Source: Nocardia speluncae NBRC 108251 (GTDB lineage: Bacteria; Actinomycetota; Actinomycetes; Mycobacteriales; Mycobacteriaceae). From it: 64,000 nt of DNA. Of the stretch, positions 1 to 9,344 are shown piece by piece. A program made the translations under genes and the position numbers. Below the pieces are notes generated by a model that had not been told where the DNA came from, did no database searches, and worked only from the letters and a program-made list of their open reading frames with translations. Where the stretch lies: positions 186,001 through 250,000 of the forward strand of contig NZ_BDBZ01000007.1 of NCBI RefSeq assembly GCF_001613245.1, written 5' to 3'. Every line of letters begins with the position of its first letter. Position 1 is the stretch's first letter.

Positions 1-120
1 CGGATCGGTGACCGGACCCGACAGCACCGTAGTGCCGTGGGTGTGATCGCCGGTGAGTTCGGGAAACGCGGCAAGCGCACGTTCGGAGAGTTCGCCGTCG
101 ATGGTGAACTGGTATCGCAT
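1..120 (-). CDS. Small conserved protein, C-terminus outside the window
   Basis: Reading right to left from an ATG at 120, forty codons stay open to the window edge. The start is preceded by GGAG six bases upstream. The visible protein begins MRYQFTIDGELSERALAAFP and continues through a HTHGTTVLSGPVTD stretch. This resembles small uncharacterised actinobacterial proteins that I recognise only vaguely, so no function is given. It lies downstream of the LuxR-type regulator on the same strand, 122 bases away, and could share its transcript. Confidence 0.6.
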   Translation of the reverse strand, partial: MRYQFTIDGELSERALAAFPELTGDHTHGTTVLSGPVTDP

Positions 121-242
121 CGCCGTCTCCTGCCTCATCCGGGCCGGGCGCGACGGCAGGTGTCGCCGCGTCGGAATCAAGTGTGGCCCACGGCGTCACC
201 GCCGCACATCGTCCGGAGCGGGTGAACCGGCTCCGCCGCCGA

Positions 243-2873
243 TCAGAGCAGTCCGCTGCGTCGCGCCTCCTGCAGCGCTTCCATCCGGGAGCGGGTACCG
301 AGTTTGGCGTAGATGCCGCGTAGATGTGTTTTCACCGTATTGATGGAGACACTGAGATCGTCGGCGATGTGCTGGGTTGTGCGACCCGACGGCAGCTGTT
401 GCAGAATCCGCAGCTCGGTCGCCGTGAGCGGTGGATGCTGCACCCGGCGCCGAGGCCGGTGACCGGCCCGGATGGTATCGGCGAAGGCGCTGCACTGCCC
501 GAAACAACCGGCGTAGTAGTCGAGTAGGTCGACGGTGCCGGGAACGTCGAAGAACGGCCGGGCCACCCGATGGGCGGCGCCGATCCGCAGGGCGTTGTCC
601 ACGGCCTCCCGGGTTTTGGAATCGTTGCCCAGCTCGCGGTGGGCGCGGGCGTGCAGGAGCCAGCCGGTGAGCCGGGCGACGGGATGGGCGCCGGAGGTCG
701 CCGCGAGTACCGGCTCCACCTGACCCAGGACCGTCTGATGGTTCCCTCCTACGGAGGTCAGGGCCGCCGTGGACAGGACGGTGTCGGGGATGAATCCGAG
801 CACTGCCCGCGCCCGTTCGGTCAGCTGCCGCGCGGCCGAGGTATCGCCCGAGCCCAGCAGTGCCCACACCGCGGCACTCACCAGACTGCCACCGAGTACC
901 GGCGCGGGGTCGGCATCGAGCAGCCGGCCGATACTGCGGCGTAGCCGGTCGGTGGCGGCCGGGTCGTCACCGCACTGGCAGTCGAGCAGGTTGCCGACCA
1001 CATGCGGCAACCGGCCCGCCACCGGACCCGGGGTTCCGTCGCGGCGGATGTGCTCGGCGCACAGCACCCGGATCTGCTCGGGGTGCGGGTCCGAGCCCTG
1101 CAGGTAGGCGCCGTAGGCCTCGAGCGCGGTGGCGTGCACGGTTTCCGGCAGATCCAGGAGGTCGTGATCACGGGCGATGGCGCAGGCCCGTTCGGCGCGC
1201 TGCCGCATCGTCGTGATCGACCCGGCCAGACCGGCGGTGACGGCGAGCCGGGTCACCGCGATCAATCGCAGCCGGGGGTGGCAGCGGGACCGCGTGCGGC
1301 TCAGGGCGATCCGCAATCGTTCCTCACCCCGGGCGATTTCACCGCGCAGCGCGAGCGCCGTACCGGTGGTGACGGCGAGATAGCCGTCCAGGTCGGGGCG
1401 GTCGGCGGGCGGCATCCGCTGTGGGAAGACGATCGGATCGGAATCGGTGCCGGACGCTACCGCGAGCTCGGCGTCCACCGCCGCGGTCAGGGCCTCCAGC
1501 CGGTAGGGGCCGGCGAGCGAATGCGGGTCGTCGTCGGCGAGCAGGCGTGCGCTGTCGCGGTAGGCCTGCGCCGTACCGCTGCCGCCGCGCAGCAGCGCGT
1601 CGGTGGCCTGCAGCAGACGCAGGAACGGGTCGGTGAGCACATCCGGCGCCGCAGTGGCGAGTGCGTCGAACAAGCTCTCGCCGTGATCGGCGAAAACCAG
1701 TGCCAATGCGTGCTCGGCCAGGAACGACCCCAGCTCACGGTGATCGGGTACCGCGAGCAGATGCGCCAGCGCGGCCTGCAATTCACCGATCGTGGTGAGC
1801 CTGCGAGCGGCCCGCAGATGCAGGTCGGCACACAGATCCGGGCCCAGGCGATTGGCCTCGGCCAGGAAATAGGCCCGCAACATCGGATGGTAGGAGTACC
1901 AGACCTTTCCGCTTCGCGACAGTGAGGTCATCGGGAAATTGATCCGGTCCAGTTCGTAGAGCAGATGCGCGGCACCACCGCCGACGAGATCGTCGGCGAG
2001 TTGTTCGGTGAACTCCTCCGGAACGCTGGTGCAGGTGAGGAACTGCCGAAGCGCGGGGGAGAGGGTATCGATCAGCTCGCCCACCAGCAGATCGGCGAAC
2101 GCATGCGGTGGCCGCGCCAGCGCGGTGAGTGCATCGGAATTCTCGCTCGAGCTGGCGGTGAGATAGATCGCCGCGATCCGCACCAGCGCGGCCCACCCCT
2201 CGGTGAGATCCATCAGGGTATGCAAGCTCTGGTCGTCGAGTGCGCATTCGTGTCCCGCGCACAGCCGGGACGCGTCGGCGGAGGAGAGCGCCAGATCGTG
2301 CGCGCTCCACCGGGTGAGCCGGGAATGCAGTTGCAGCAGATGCCAGCGGATCGGCGGATCGAAGCGGGCGCACAAGACGGTGGTCACCGCCGGCGGTGCG
2401 TGCTGCAGGAAGTACTCCAGGCCCGCCAAGGCGAGTGGATCGGTGATCAGGTGGGCGTCGTCGATCACCACGACGGTCGGGTCCGCGCTGTCACCGAGCG
2501 CGGTGAGGATGGCTTCGGCTTCACCCACCCCCGCGGCGGGCTGTCCGGATCCGGCGGCGGGTACGCACAGCCGGGTGCGCAGTTCCGGCCACAGGGCGGT
2601 CTGGTCGCGAACGGTGAGCCAGGCGATCCTGGCCTCCGGATGCGAACGCGGCAGATGCGTTGTCACCCAGTCCGCCACGGCGACCGTTTTCCCGACCCCC
2701 ACCGCGCCGCAGACCAGCAGCACACCCCCGTTGCGGCGATCGACCACGGTGTCCAGCCCAGTATGCAATCGTGGCCGCGACACCGGGTCGAAGGGGAACA
2801 CCGGGATATGGGACCGTGGCCGGGCTCGCGATAGCGGGCGGCCCGTCGGATCCAGTGTTGGCGAAGTGGTCAC
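243..2873 (-). CDS. Large ATP-binding LuxR-family (MalT/LAL-like) regulator
   Basis: A transcriptional activator of the STAND/MalT type, expected to bind ATP and an unknown inducer before activating target promoters. From the GTG at 2873 it is 876 residues. A P-loop GAVGVGKT lies at about residues 56-63, and a Walker B-like VVVIDDAH follows about 80 residues later. A long helical middle region follows, and the last 60 residues are a LuxR helix-turn-helix (LTATELRILQQLPSG, then a typical NTVKTHLRGIYAKLG recognition region). I prefer GTG 2873 because GGGAGG sits four bases upstream; an in-frame ATG at 2912 would add 13 residues. No target gene is evident beside it. Confidence 0.85.
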   Translation of the reverse strand: MTTSPTLDPTGRPLSRARPRSHIPVFPFDPVSRPRLHTGLDTVVDRRNGGVLLVCGAVGVGKTVAVADWVTTHLPRSHPEARIAWLTVRDQTALWPELRTRLCVPAAGSGQPAAGVGEAEAILTALGDSADPTVVVIDDAHLITDPLALAGLEYFLQHAPPAVTTVLCARFDPPIRWHLLQLHSRLTRWSAHDLALSSADASRLCAGHECALDDQSLHTLMDLTEGWAALVRIAAIYLTASSSENSDALTALARPPHAFADLLVGELIDTLSPALRQFLTCTSVPEEFTEQLADDLVGGGAAHLLYELDRINFPMTSLSRSGKVWYSYHPMLRAYFLAEANRLGPDLCADLHLRAARRLTTIGELQAALAHLLAVPDHRELGSFLAEHALALVFADHGESLFDALATAAPDVLTDPFLRLLQATDALLRGGSGTAQAYRDSARLLADDDPHSLAGPYRLEALTAAVDAELAVASGTDSDPIVFPQRMPPADRPDLDGYLAVTTGTALALRGEIARGEERLRIALSRTRSRCHPRLRLIAVTRLAVTAGLAGSITTMRQRAERACAIARDHDLLDLPETVHATALEAYGAYLQGSDPHPEQIRVLCAEHIRRDGTPGPVAGRLPHVVGNLLDCQCGDDPAATDRLRRSIGRLLDADPAPVLGGSLVSAAVWALLGSGDTSAARQLTERARAVLGFIPDTVLSTAALTSVGGNHQTVLGQVEPVLAATSGAHPVARLTGWLLHARAHRELGNDSKTREAVDNALRIGAAHRVARPFFDVPGTVDLLDYYAGCFGQCSAFADTIRAGHRPRRRVQHPPLTATELRILQQLPSGRTTQHIADDLSVSINTVKTHLRGIYAKLGTRSRMEALQEARRSGLL

Positions 2874-3094
2874 GGTGCCTCCCGAAGAAAATTCCCGAAA
2901 CAGCACTAGCACGCACTCGGCCGCAGCCTACCTGAGCGGAGGGCACCCTCAGCGGCCCCTGAACCAACCTGTTACCAGGGCGTATCCGGGAATATTCATC
3001 CGTATCGGGTGAGTCGTGCACCGGTTGGGCCGCCATACCGTGGGGCGGATCCCCGCTGCGGGGACCACCGGATCCGACGTAAGCGAGGTGGACC

Positions 3095-3469
3095 GTGTCG
3101 TTTTGGGAAGCACTCTGGCTGGTCGTGGTGAGCTTCGCGTTCATCGCGTACCTGCTGCTGCTGTTCTACATCATCGGTGACCTCTTCCGAGACCGGGAGA
3201 CCTCCGGCTGGGTCAAGGCGATCTGGGTGGTTCTGCTGATCGTGCTGCCGCTGCTGACGTCGCTGGTCTATCTGATCGTCCGCGGTAAGGGAATGACGCA
3301 GCGGTCGATCACCGAGGCCCACCAGGTGCAGGCCGCGGAGAAGGAATATATCCAGCGCACCGCCGGCACCAACCCGGCCGCACAGATCGCCGAGGCGAAA
3401 CGGCTGCTCACCGAGGGCACGATCACCGAAGGAGAGTTCGAGCAGCTCAAGGCCAAGGCCATGTCGTGA
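3095..3469 (+). CDS. PLD nuclease N-terminal-like / SHOCT-domain membrane protein
   Basis: A 124-residue protein with two membrane helices in its first 65 residues (starting SFWEALWLVVVSFAF and AIWVVLLIVLPLLTSLVYLI), followed by a charged linker. A C-terminal SHOCT motif covers about residues 95-123 (EAKRLLTEGTITEGEFEQLK). This pairing is common in actinobacteria; SHOCT domains are thought to mediate oligomerisation, but the role of this protein is unknown. It starts at GTG. Its stop overlaps the next gene by four bases (GTGA), so the permease behind it is probably translationally coupled. Confidence 0.8.
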   Translation: MSFWEALWLVVVSFAFIAYLLLLFYIIGDLFRDRETSGWVKAIWVVLLIVLPLLTSLVYLIVRGKGMTQRSITEAHQVQAAEKEYIQRTAGTNPAAQIAEAKRLLTEGTITEGEFEQLKAKAMS

Positions 3470-4590
3470 CCGATGCCCTCCCGCCGGCACCGCAACCCGC
3501 GGTGCCGGCCCCCGGGCAGTGGGCGATTCCACGCGGTTTGATCGTTCTGCTGGTCGCGGCGGCCACGGTGGTCGCCGTCACCGGCGCCCGTGCGTTCTCC
3601 GGTGTCCTGGGCCCGGTTTTCCTGGCGTTGATGCTGGCGATCGCCGTGCAGCCCATCCAGCAGCGGATGCAGCGCCGCGGCCGGCCCGCCTGGCTGGGTA
3701 TGCTTGCGGCGCTGGTGGTGGTGTATCTGATCCTGCTGGGACTGGTCGCGGCCTTGGCCCTGTCGGCGGCTCAGCTGGCCACCGCGCTACCGGATTACTC
3801 CGATCGGTTCGCCGATCTTCTCGCACAGGTACAGGACCTGCTGGCGCGCTTCGATATCGATCAGGAACGGATCGATCACGCGTTGAGCGGCTTCGACCTG
3901 GGCAACCTGGTCGTGCTGCTCGAGAATCTGCTGCGCGGGCTGGCGGGTGCGTTCTCGAACCTGGTCTTCGTGGTCACGTTGCTGCTGTTCATGGTGTTCG
4001 ACGGAATGTCCATCGGACGCCGGATGGAAGCGCTGCACGGCATGCGCCCCGATATCGCCCGCGCGCTGGGCTCGTTCACCTCGGGCACCCGCAAATATCT
4101 GATCGTGTCCACGGTATTCGGCCTGATCGTCGCGGTCCTCGACGGCGTGGCGCTGTGGGTGCTGGCGGTGCCGTTCCCCCTGCTGTGGGCGCTGCTGTCG
4201 TTCATCACCAACTACATCCCGAATATCGGATTCGTCATCGGGCTGGTGCCGCCCGCGCTGCTGGCCCTGCTGGACGGCGGATGGACCCGGATGGTCTGGG
4301 TGATCGTCGTCTACTGCGTGTTCAACGTCGTGGTGCAATCGGTGATCCAACCCAAATTCGTCGGTGACGCGGTCGGGCTCAGCGTCACCGTCACATTCCT
4401 GTCGCTGGTGTTCTGGTCGTGGGTCCTCGGCGCGCTGGGCGCGCTGCTGGCCATTCCGCTCACCCTGCTGGCGAAAGCAGTACTGCTCGATATCGACCCC
4501 GCGACCAGGTGGATGGATGTGCTCATCGGCGAACGCGCCCCGGCTCGGAGCAAGCGGCCCGAGGCCGAACCGCCGGCCGCGCCGGGGTGA
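3466..4590 (+). CDS. AI-2E family transporter (PerM/YdiK-type membrane protein)
   Basis: A 374-residue polytopic membrane protein of the AI-2E transporter superfamily. Family members have been linked to export of autoinducer-2 or to Na+/H+ exchange, and the substrate here cannot be told. Hydrophobic helices lie at about residues 25-45, 50-60, 75-100, 155-180 and in a dense C-terminal group. The typical family block PLLWALLSFITNYIPNIGF, with a proline-rich loop, is present. The GTG start overlaps the stop of the SHOCT-domain gene as GTGA, which indicates one operon. Confidence 0.85.
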   Translation: MTDALPPAPQPAVPAPGQWAIPRGLIVLLVAAATVVAVTGARAFSGVLGPVFLALMLAIAVQPIQQRMQRRGRPAWLGMLAALVVVYLILLGLVAALALSAAQLATALPDYSDRFADLLAQVQDLLARFDIDQERIDHALSGFDLGNLVVLLENLLRGLAGAFSNLVFVVTLLLFMVFDGMSIGRRMEALHGMRPDIARALGSFTSGTRKYLIVSTVFGLIVAVLDGVALWVLAVPFPLLWALLSFITNYIPNIGFVIGLVPPALLALLDGGWTRMVWVIVVYCVFNVVVQSVIQPKFVGDAVGLSVTVTFLSLVFWSWVLGALGALLAIPLTLLAKAVLLDIDPATRWMDVLIGERAPARSKRPEAEPPAAPG

Positions 4591-4679
4591 ACGGTTGCGG
4601 GTTCACCCGGGCAGGGTGAGGCGGGGTCGTTTCCGAGCGGCGACAGTCGTCGTAACCACAGTGCTCGGAAGGAGCCGAG

Positions 4680-5102
4680 ATGACCACCGCACCGCAACAC
4701 ACCACCGAGACCCGCGACGGCCCGATGCGGCAGGGCTTCGCGGCGGGTGTCTCGATCGGCGCGTCGATCCTGCTGCTGACAGTCGGCGCGCTCTCGATAC
4801 TCGAGGGGATATCCGCGGTCGCCCGGGACGAATTGTTCGTTGTCGGTGTCGACTACGTCTACGAGTTCGATATCACCACCTGGGGCTGGATCCATATCGT
4901 GCTGGGCGCCATTCTGATCGTGGCGGCGCTCGGGCTCCTGACAGGGACGACTTGGGGCCGGGTGCTGGCGATCATCGTCGCGGCGCTGTCGATAGTGGCG
5001 AACTTCCTCTGGCTGCCCTACTACCCCTGGTGGTCGACGCTGGTCATAGCCCTCAACATCGTGGTGATCTGGGCGATCGCCGCCTGGCACCCCCGGACCT
5101 GA
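4680..5102 (+). CDS. DUF7144-like four-helix membrane protein
   Basis: A 140-residue integral membrane protein with four predicted helices and an extracytoplasmic loop (GVDYVYEFDITTWGWIH) after the first. The WGWIHIVLGAILIVAALGLL block and the closing NIVVIWAIAAWHPRT-type end are typical of small DUF7144-type actinobacterial proteins of unknown function (family name from memory). The ATG is preceded by GGAAGGAG at good spacing. A strong hairpin directly follows the gene. Confidence 0.75.
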   Translation: MTTAPQHTTETRDGPMRQGFAAGVSIGASILLLTVGALSILEGISAVARDELFVVGVDYVYEFDITTWGWIHIVLGAILIVAALGLLTGTTWGRVLAIIVAALSIVANFLWLPYYPWWSTLVIALNIVVIWAIAAWHPRT

Positions 5103-5114
5103 GACGCCCGCAGC

Positions 5115-5157
5115 GTGGGACCGGCCCGGCCGCCCAGGGCGTCCGGGCCGGTCCCAC
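5115..5157 (+). terminator. Strong hairpin terminator after the 4680-5102 gene
   Basis: A perfect 15-base stem (GTGGGACCGGCCCGG with its complement) encloses a 13-base loop, 13 bases after the stop codon. There is no U-tract, which is usual in actinobacteria. It separates the small membrane protein from the SulP gene. Confidence 0.8.
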
Positions 5158-5180
5158 CTCTTCGGCGAAGGGCACGGTGA

Positions 5181-6941
5181 GTGGTGAGCGACGAACACAC
5201 TCGTCCGTCCGGAGGCAGCGGTGCTCGCCGGCCGCGGGCGGTCGCCGCGCAGCTGTTCCCCTCCCTGCACGGGTACCGGCGTAGCTGGTTGCGGCCGGAT
5301 ATCGTCGCCGGCCTGACCGTCTGGGCGGTGCTTGTGCCGGAAGCGCTGGCCTACGCCACGATCGCGGGTGTGCCGCCGGTGGTGGGCCTGTACGCGGCGG
5401 TCCCGGCGCTGATCCTGTATGCGCTGGCCGGTAGTTCGCGGCATCTGGTGGTGGGGCCGATGTCGGCGACTGCGGCGTTGTCGGCCGCGCTGATCACCCC
5501 GCTGGCCGGTGCCGACGAGGGTCGCTACCTGGTGCTCACCACGGCGCTCGCCATCGCGACGGGTGTGGTCGGGCTGCTCGCCGGCCTGCTGCGGCTCGGG
5601 TTCATCGCCTCGTTCATCTCCGAACCGGTGCTGAAAGGTTTCATCGTCGGGCTGGCGCTGGTCATCATTATCGGCCAGGTACCCAAGCTGCTCGGCATCG
5701 AGAAGCATGAGGGGGATTTCTTCGAACAGTTGTGGGGCGTGCTGACCGGTCTCGGCGATACCCACTGGCGGACACTGTTGATCGGCGGACTGAGCCTGCT
5801 GCTGGTGCTTGCCGTGAAACGGTGGCTCCCACTGGTCCCGGGCGCGTTGCTCGCCGTCCTGGCCGGAATTCTGGCGGTGGCGCTGTTCGATCTGGACGAC
5901 AGGGGGGTGGCCATCGTCGGGGAAATCGACCCCGGTCTGCCCGTTCCCGGCCTGCCCGCAGGTGTGGGTTTCAGCGACTACCTCGATCTGCTGGGACCGG
6001 CGGTCGGCGTCCTACTGATCGGGTTCGCCGAAGGACTGGGCGCGGCCAAAACCTATGCCGCGAAAGCCGGCTACGAAATCGACCCCAACCGGGAACTGTT
6101 CGGTTTGGGCGCCGCCAATCTGGGATCGGGTTTCACCGCCGGGATGGTGGTCAACGGCAGTTTGTCCAAAACCGCGGTCAATGGGTCGGCCGGAGCGAAG
6201 ACCCAGGTCAGCGGGCTGGTGGTAGCGGTCCTGACAGTCGTGACCCTGTTATTGCTCACGGGACTGTTCGAACAGCTGCCCGAGGCCACACTGGCGGCGG
6301 TGGTGATCGCGGCCGTGATCGAACTGGTCGATATCGCCGCCCTGCGGCGGCTCTACCGGGTGTGGACCGACTGGCTGGGCCATATCTACGGCCGGGTCGC
6401 CCGCGCCGATTTCCTGGCCGCGCTCGCCGCGCTGTTCGGTGTGCTGCTGTTCGACACCTTGCCGGGCCTGCTCATCGGGGTCGGGGTCTCGATCCTGCTG
6501 CTCGTCTATCGCGGCTCTCGGCCGCATATCGCGGTCCTCGGCCCACGCGACGGTCTGTGGCTGGACGTGCACCGGCACCCGGGTCTCGCGCAATCACCCG
6601 ACCAGCTGGTAGTCCGCGTCGAGGCGGGGCTGTACTTCGTCAACGCCGACAATATCCGGACTCGGATCGAGCAGTTGTGCACCGAGCACACCCGGCTGGT
6701 GGTCCTCGACGCCGAAACCTCACCCGCTATCGACGTCACCGCCGCGGCGATGCTGGTGGATCTCCGGGACAGCCTTGCGCACCGCGGTATCGACTTCCGG
6801 ATCGCCCGTTCGATCGGGCAGTTCGGGGAGGAATTGGCGGCCGCGCAAACCGGAACTCATCGGGTCCCGGTCTATGCGAGTGTCGCCGCCGCGACGACTG
6901 AACCACCGCGTTCCCCAGGAGCTGCGGACTCGGTGCGGTGA
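5181..6941 (+). CDS. SulP family anion transporter with STAS domain
   Basis: A 586-residue SLC26/SulP transporter that moves sulfate, bicarbonate or another anion across the membrane; the substrate cannot be set from sequence. The membrane domain spans about residues 30-420 and contains the family signature region (LTVWAVLVPEALAYATIAGV, then PPVVGLYAAVPALILYAL). A STAS domain occupies about residues 455-565 (LVVLDAETSPAIDVTAAAML). Two adjacent GTG codons (5181 and 5184) are possible starts. Length is normal for the family. Six-frame noise on the opposite strand is not coding. Confidence 0.9.
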   Translation: MVSDEHTRPSGGSGARRPRAVAAQLFPSLHGYRRSWLRPDIVAGLTVWAVLVPEALAYATIAGVPPVVGLYAAVPALILYALAGSSRHLVVGPMSATAALSAALITPLAGADEGRYLVLTTALAIATGVVGLLAGLLRLGFIASFISEPVLKGFIVGLALVIIIGQVPKLLGIEKHEGDFFEQLWGVLTGLGDTHWRTLLIGGLSLLLVLAVKRWLPLVPGALLAVLAGILAVALFDLDDRGVAIVGEIDPGLPVPGLPAGVGFSDYLDLLGPAVGVLLIGFAEGLGAAKTYAAKAGYEIDPNRELFGLGAANLGSGFTAGMVVNGSLSKTAVNGSAGAKTQVSGLVVAVLTVVTLLLLTGLFEQLPEATLAAVVIAAVIELVDIAALRRLYRVWTDWLGHIYGRVARADFLAALAALFGVLLFDTLPGLLIGVGVSILLLVYRGSRPHIAVLGPRDGLWLDVHRHPGLAQSPDQLVVRVEAGLYFVNADNIRTRIEQLCTEHTRLVVLDAETSPAIDVTAAAMLVDLRDSLAHRGIDFRIARSIGQFGEELAAAQTGTHRVPVYASVAAATTEPPRSPGAADSVR

Positions 6942-7002
6942 CCCGGGACCCCGAATCGGTCGGCTGCGCCCCGAGGGAGACGATCTGCGACCGGCCTTCG
7001 TT

Positions 7003-7236
7003 TCAGCGGCGGCCCCGGCGCTTGATCAGCAGACCCGCGACCGCGCCGACCAGGAACATGATCAGCAGGATCAACCACATCGGCGAGCGGACGGTGACCA
7101 GCAGGAAATTGATATCCACTCGGTTGCGGTTCTGCGCGATGAACACCGCGGCCAGCACGATCAGGACGACTGCCAGCCATTGGTTCACCGTTATACGCGA
7201 CAGCAATGTACGTTTCGGCGCGTCCTGGGGTGTCAT
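7003..7236 (-). CDS. LapA-domain small membrane protein
   Basis: A 77-residue protein with two membrane helices (NQWLAVVLIVLAAVFIAQN and MWLILLIMFLVGAVAGLLIK) separated by the NRVDINFLLVTVRSP block that marks the LapA (lipopolysaccharide assembly protein A) domain, ending in a basic RRRGRR-like tail. In actinobacteria the role is unknown. The ATG at 7236 has GGAGG five bases upstream; a longer frame upstream is not needed. It is divergent from the sulfatase gene. Confidence 0.8.
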   Translation of the reverse strand: MTPQDAPKRTLLSRITVNQWLAVVLIVLAAVFIAQNRNRVDINFLLVTVRSPMWLILLIMFLVGAVAGLLIKRRGRR

Positions 7237-7300
7237 CCGGTCCTCCGAACGGTGGGCTGACGGTACAGCACGAGTGTGCGACGGCCGGCCCGCCGCGACC

Positions 7301-7377
7301 TCACCCGCGTCGGATGAGTTCCCTGTCCCGGTACCCCGGTCGGGCGAGACGCGCGGCACTTCACCCGCGTCAGGTGA
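7301..7377. promoter_or_regulatory. Pair of 17-base operator-like repeats 60 bases apart
   Basis: TCACCCGCGTCGGATGA at 7301-7317 and TCACCCGCGTCAGGTGA at 7361-7377 differ at three positions and share one orientation. The second is an inverted repeat, TCACC-N7-GGTGA. Both lie in the 280-base divergent region between lapA and the alkyl sulfatase, upstream of a TAGCGT hexamer near 7400 that could be the sulfatase -10. A dimeric repressor or activator binding twice is the simple reading; the protein is unknown. Confidence 0.5.
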
Positions 7378-7516
7378 TACCTCCGCCGCGCAACGCTGGC
7401 TAGCGTGGGCGATGCCGGATGCCCGCCTTTCTCCCGGAAGACCCGCCGGACGAGCGGGCGCTCGAACCTCCGCGCCGTGACCGCTGCCAGCCGAGACATC
7501 GCAGAGTGAGGTAACC

Positions 7517-9340
7517 ATGACCATGCAGGTGGATTTCGACGACACCACCGATTTCGAGAATGCGGCACGGGGGTTCATCGCCGAACTCGACCCGCCGGTG
7601 GTGAAAGCCGCAGACGGGAGTGTGGTCTGGGATACCGGCGCCTACGGGTTCCTCGCCGGCGACTGTCCGTCCACCGCGAACCCGAGCCTGTGGCGGCAGG
7701 CGCAACTCTGCAACAAGCAGGGGCTGTTCGAGGTCACCGAGGGGATCTACCAGGTGCGCAACCTGGACCTGTCGAATATGACCTTCGTCGAAGGCCGTGC
7801 GGGCATCATCGTGATCGACCCCTTGATCTCTGCGGAGACCGCGGCCGCGGGGCTGGCGCTGTATCGAGCGCACCGCGGTGACCGGCCGGTGACTGGGATG
7901 ATCTACACCCATTCGCACGTCGATCATTTCGGTGGGGCGCGGGGAGTGGTGCCCGAGGGGCACCCGCCGATCCCGATCCTGGCTCCCGAAGGATTCCTCG
8001 AACACGCCGTGAGTGAGAACGTCTACGCGGGCAATGCGATGAACCGGCGCGCGATCTTCATGTACGGCGCGGTCCTCGACAAAGCACCCGACGGACAGAT
8101 CGGCACCGGGCTCGGAATGACCACATCTACCGGGACCGTCACCCTGCTCCCGCCGACCGTGGACATCACCCACACCGGACAGGAGGAGGAGATCGACGGT
8201 GTCCGGATCGTCTTCCAGCTCACACCGGGGACCGAGGCACCGGCCGAGATGAACTTCCTGTTCCCGGACCGCCGCGCCCTGTGTATGGCGGAGAACGCGA
8301 CCCACAACATGCACAACGTGCTCACGCTACGAGGTGCCGTGGTCCGCGATTCCCGGGTCTGGGCCAGATATCTGGACGAGGCCATCGCTCGATTCGGTGA
8401 CAAGGCCGATATCGCCTTCGCTTCCCACCACTGGCCGACCTGGGGCAGGGAGAACTGGACGGCCTGGCTGGCCGGGCAACGAGATATGTATGCCTATATG
8501 CACGACCAGACGTTGCGCCTGACGAACCAGGGGTTCACCGGCCCGGAGATCGCCGAACAGTTCGAATTCCCGCCCGGACTCGACAATCTGTGGGCGAATC
8601 GCGGTTATTACGGCTCCACGAGCCACAACGTCAAGGCGATCTATCAGCGATACATGGGCTGGTTCGACGGGAATCCCGCGCATCTGTGGGAACACCCACC
8701 GGCCGGGCTGGCTCAGCGGTATGTCGCCGATTACGGCGGTATCGACGCGATCGTCGCCAAGGGCCGGCAGTATGCGGCAGACGGTGATCTCCGCTTCGCC
8801 GCCACCCTGTTGCAGCACGCCGTATTCGCCGAACCGGAGCACGACGGCGCGAAACAGGAGCTGGCGAATGTCTACCGTCGCCTCGGTCACGGTGCCGAGA
8901 ACGGGCCGTGGCGCAACTTCTTTCTGGTCGGCGCGGAAGAACTGCGGACAGGTCCGAGCCCGATGGCGACCAGTACGGCCGGCCCGGAGATGCTGACCGC
9001 GCTGACGCTGAACATGATCGTCGACTCACTCGCTGTCCGGATCGACGGCCCGCGCGCGGCGGCAGCCGATTTCATCATGGACTGGGAGCTGACCGACGAG
9101 CACCGCGTGCACCGCCTGACCCTGTCCAACGGTGCCCTGACCCACCGCACACCCACAGCCGAGACCCCGGCCCTGGGCCCGGCGGATCTCACCTTGACGT
9201 TGACCAAGGCTCAACTGCTGACGGCCGTGAGCGGCGGCGGGTTCGAAGGGGTGACCATGAAAGGCGACGAGCGCCTGCTCCAGACCTTCATCGGCCTGCT
9301 GGACACACCCGATCCGCGCTTCCCGATCGTCACCCCGTGA
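7517..9340 (+). CDS. Alkyl sulfatase, metallo-beta-lactamase fold (SdsA1/BDS1 type)
   Basis: A 607-residue class III alkyl sulfatase that hydrolyses primary (or secondary) alkyl sulfate esters such as SDS to alcohol and sulfate. The zinc-binding motif THSHVDHFGG lies at residues 131-140 and further ligands sit in AENATHNMHN near residue 260. The family-specific block ANRGYYGSTSHNVKAIYQRY follows near 360. The last ~120 residues are an SCP2-like lipid-binding domain. No signal peptide is evident, so it is probably cytoplasmic. The ATG is preceded by GTGAGGTAACC. SulP, a possible sulfate carrier, is 0.6 kb away; the link is inference. Confidence 0.9.
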   Translation: MTMQVDFDDTTDFENAARGFIAELDPPVVKAADGSVVWDTGAYGFLAGDCPSTANPSLWRQAQLCNKQGLFEVTEGIYQVRNLDLSNMTFVEGRAGIIVIDPLISAETAAAGLALYRAHRGDRPVTGMIYTHSHVDHFGGARGVVPEGHPPIPILAPEGFLEHAVSENVYAGNAMNRRAIFMYGAVLDKAPDGQIGTGLGMTTSTGTVTLLPPTVDITHTGQEEEIDGVRIVFQLTPGTEAPAEMNFLFPDRRALCMAENATHNMHNVLTLRGAVVRDSRVWARYLDEAIARFGDKADIAFASHHWPTWGRENWTAWLAGQRDMYAYMHDQTLRLTNQGFTGPEIAEQFEFPPGLDNLWANRGYYGSTSHNVKAIYQRYMGWFDGNPAHLWEHPPAGLAQRYVADYGGIDAIVAKGRQYAADGDLRFAATLLQHAVFAEPEHDGAKQELANVYRRLGHGAENGPWRNFFLVGAEELRTGPSPMATSTAGPEMLTALTLNMIVDSLAVRIDGPRAAAADFIMDWELTDEHRVHRLTLSNGALTHRTPTAETPALGPADLTLTLTKAQLLTAVSGGGFEGVTMKGDERLLQTFIGLLDTPDPRFPIVTP

Positions 9341-9344
9341 CCGG

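Noticed and set aside
4311..5765. A 484-codon minus-strand frame opposite the DUF7144-like and SulP genes
   Set aside because: Composition is typical of antisense noise (Gln, Arg, His, Asp rich) and both opposite genes are convincing.
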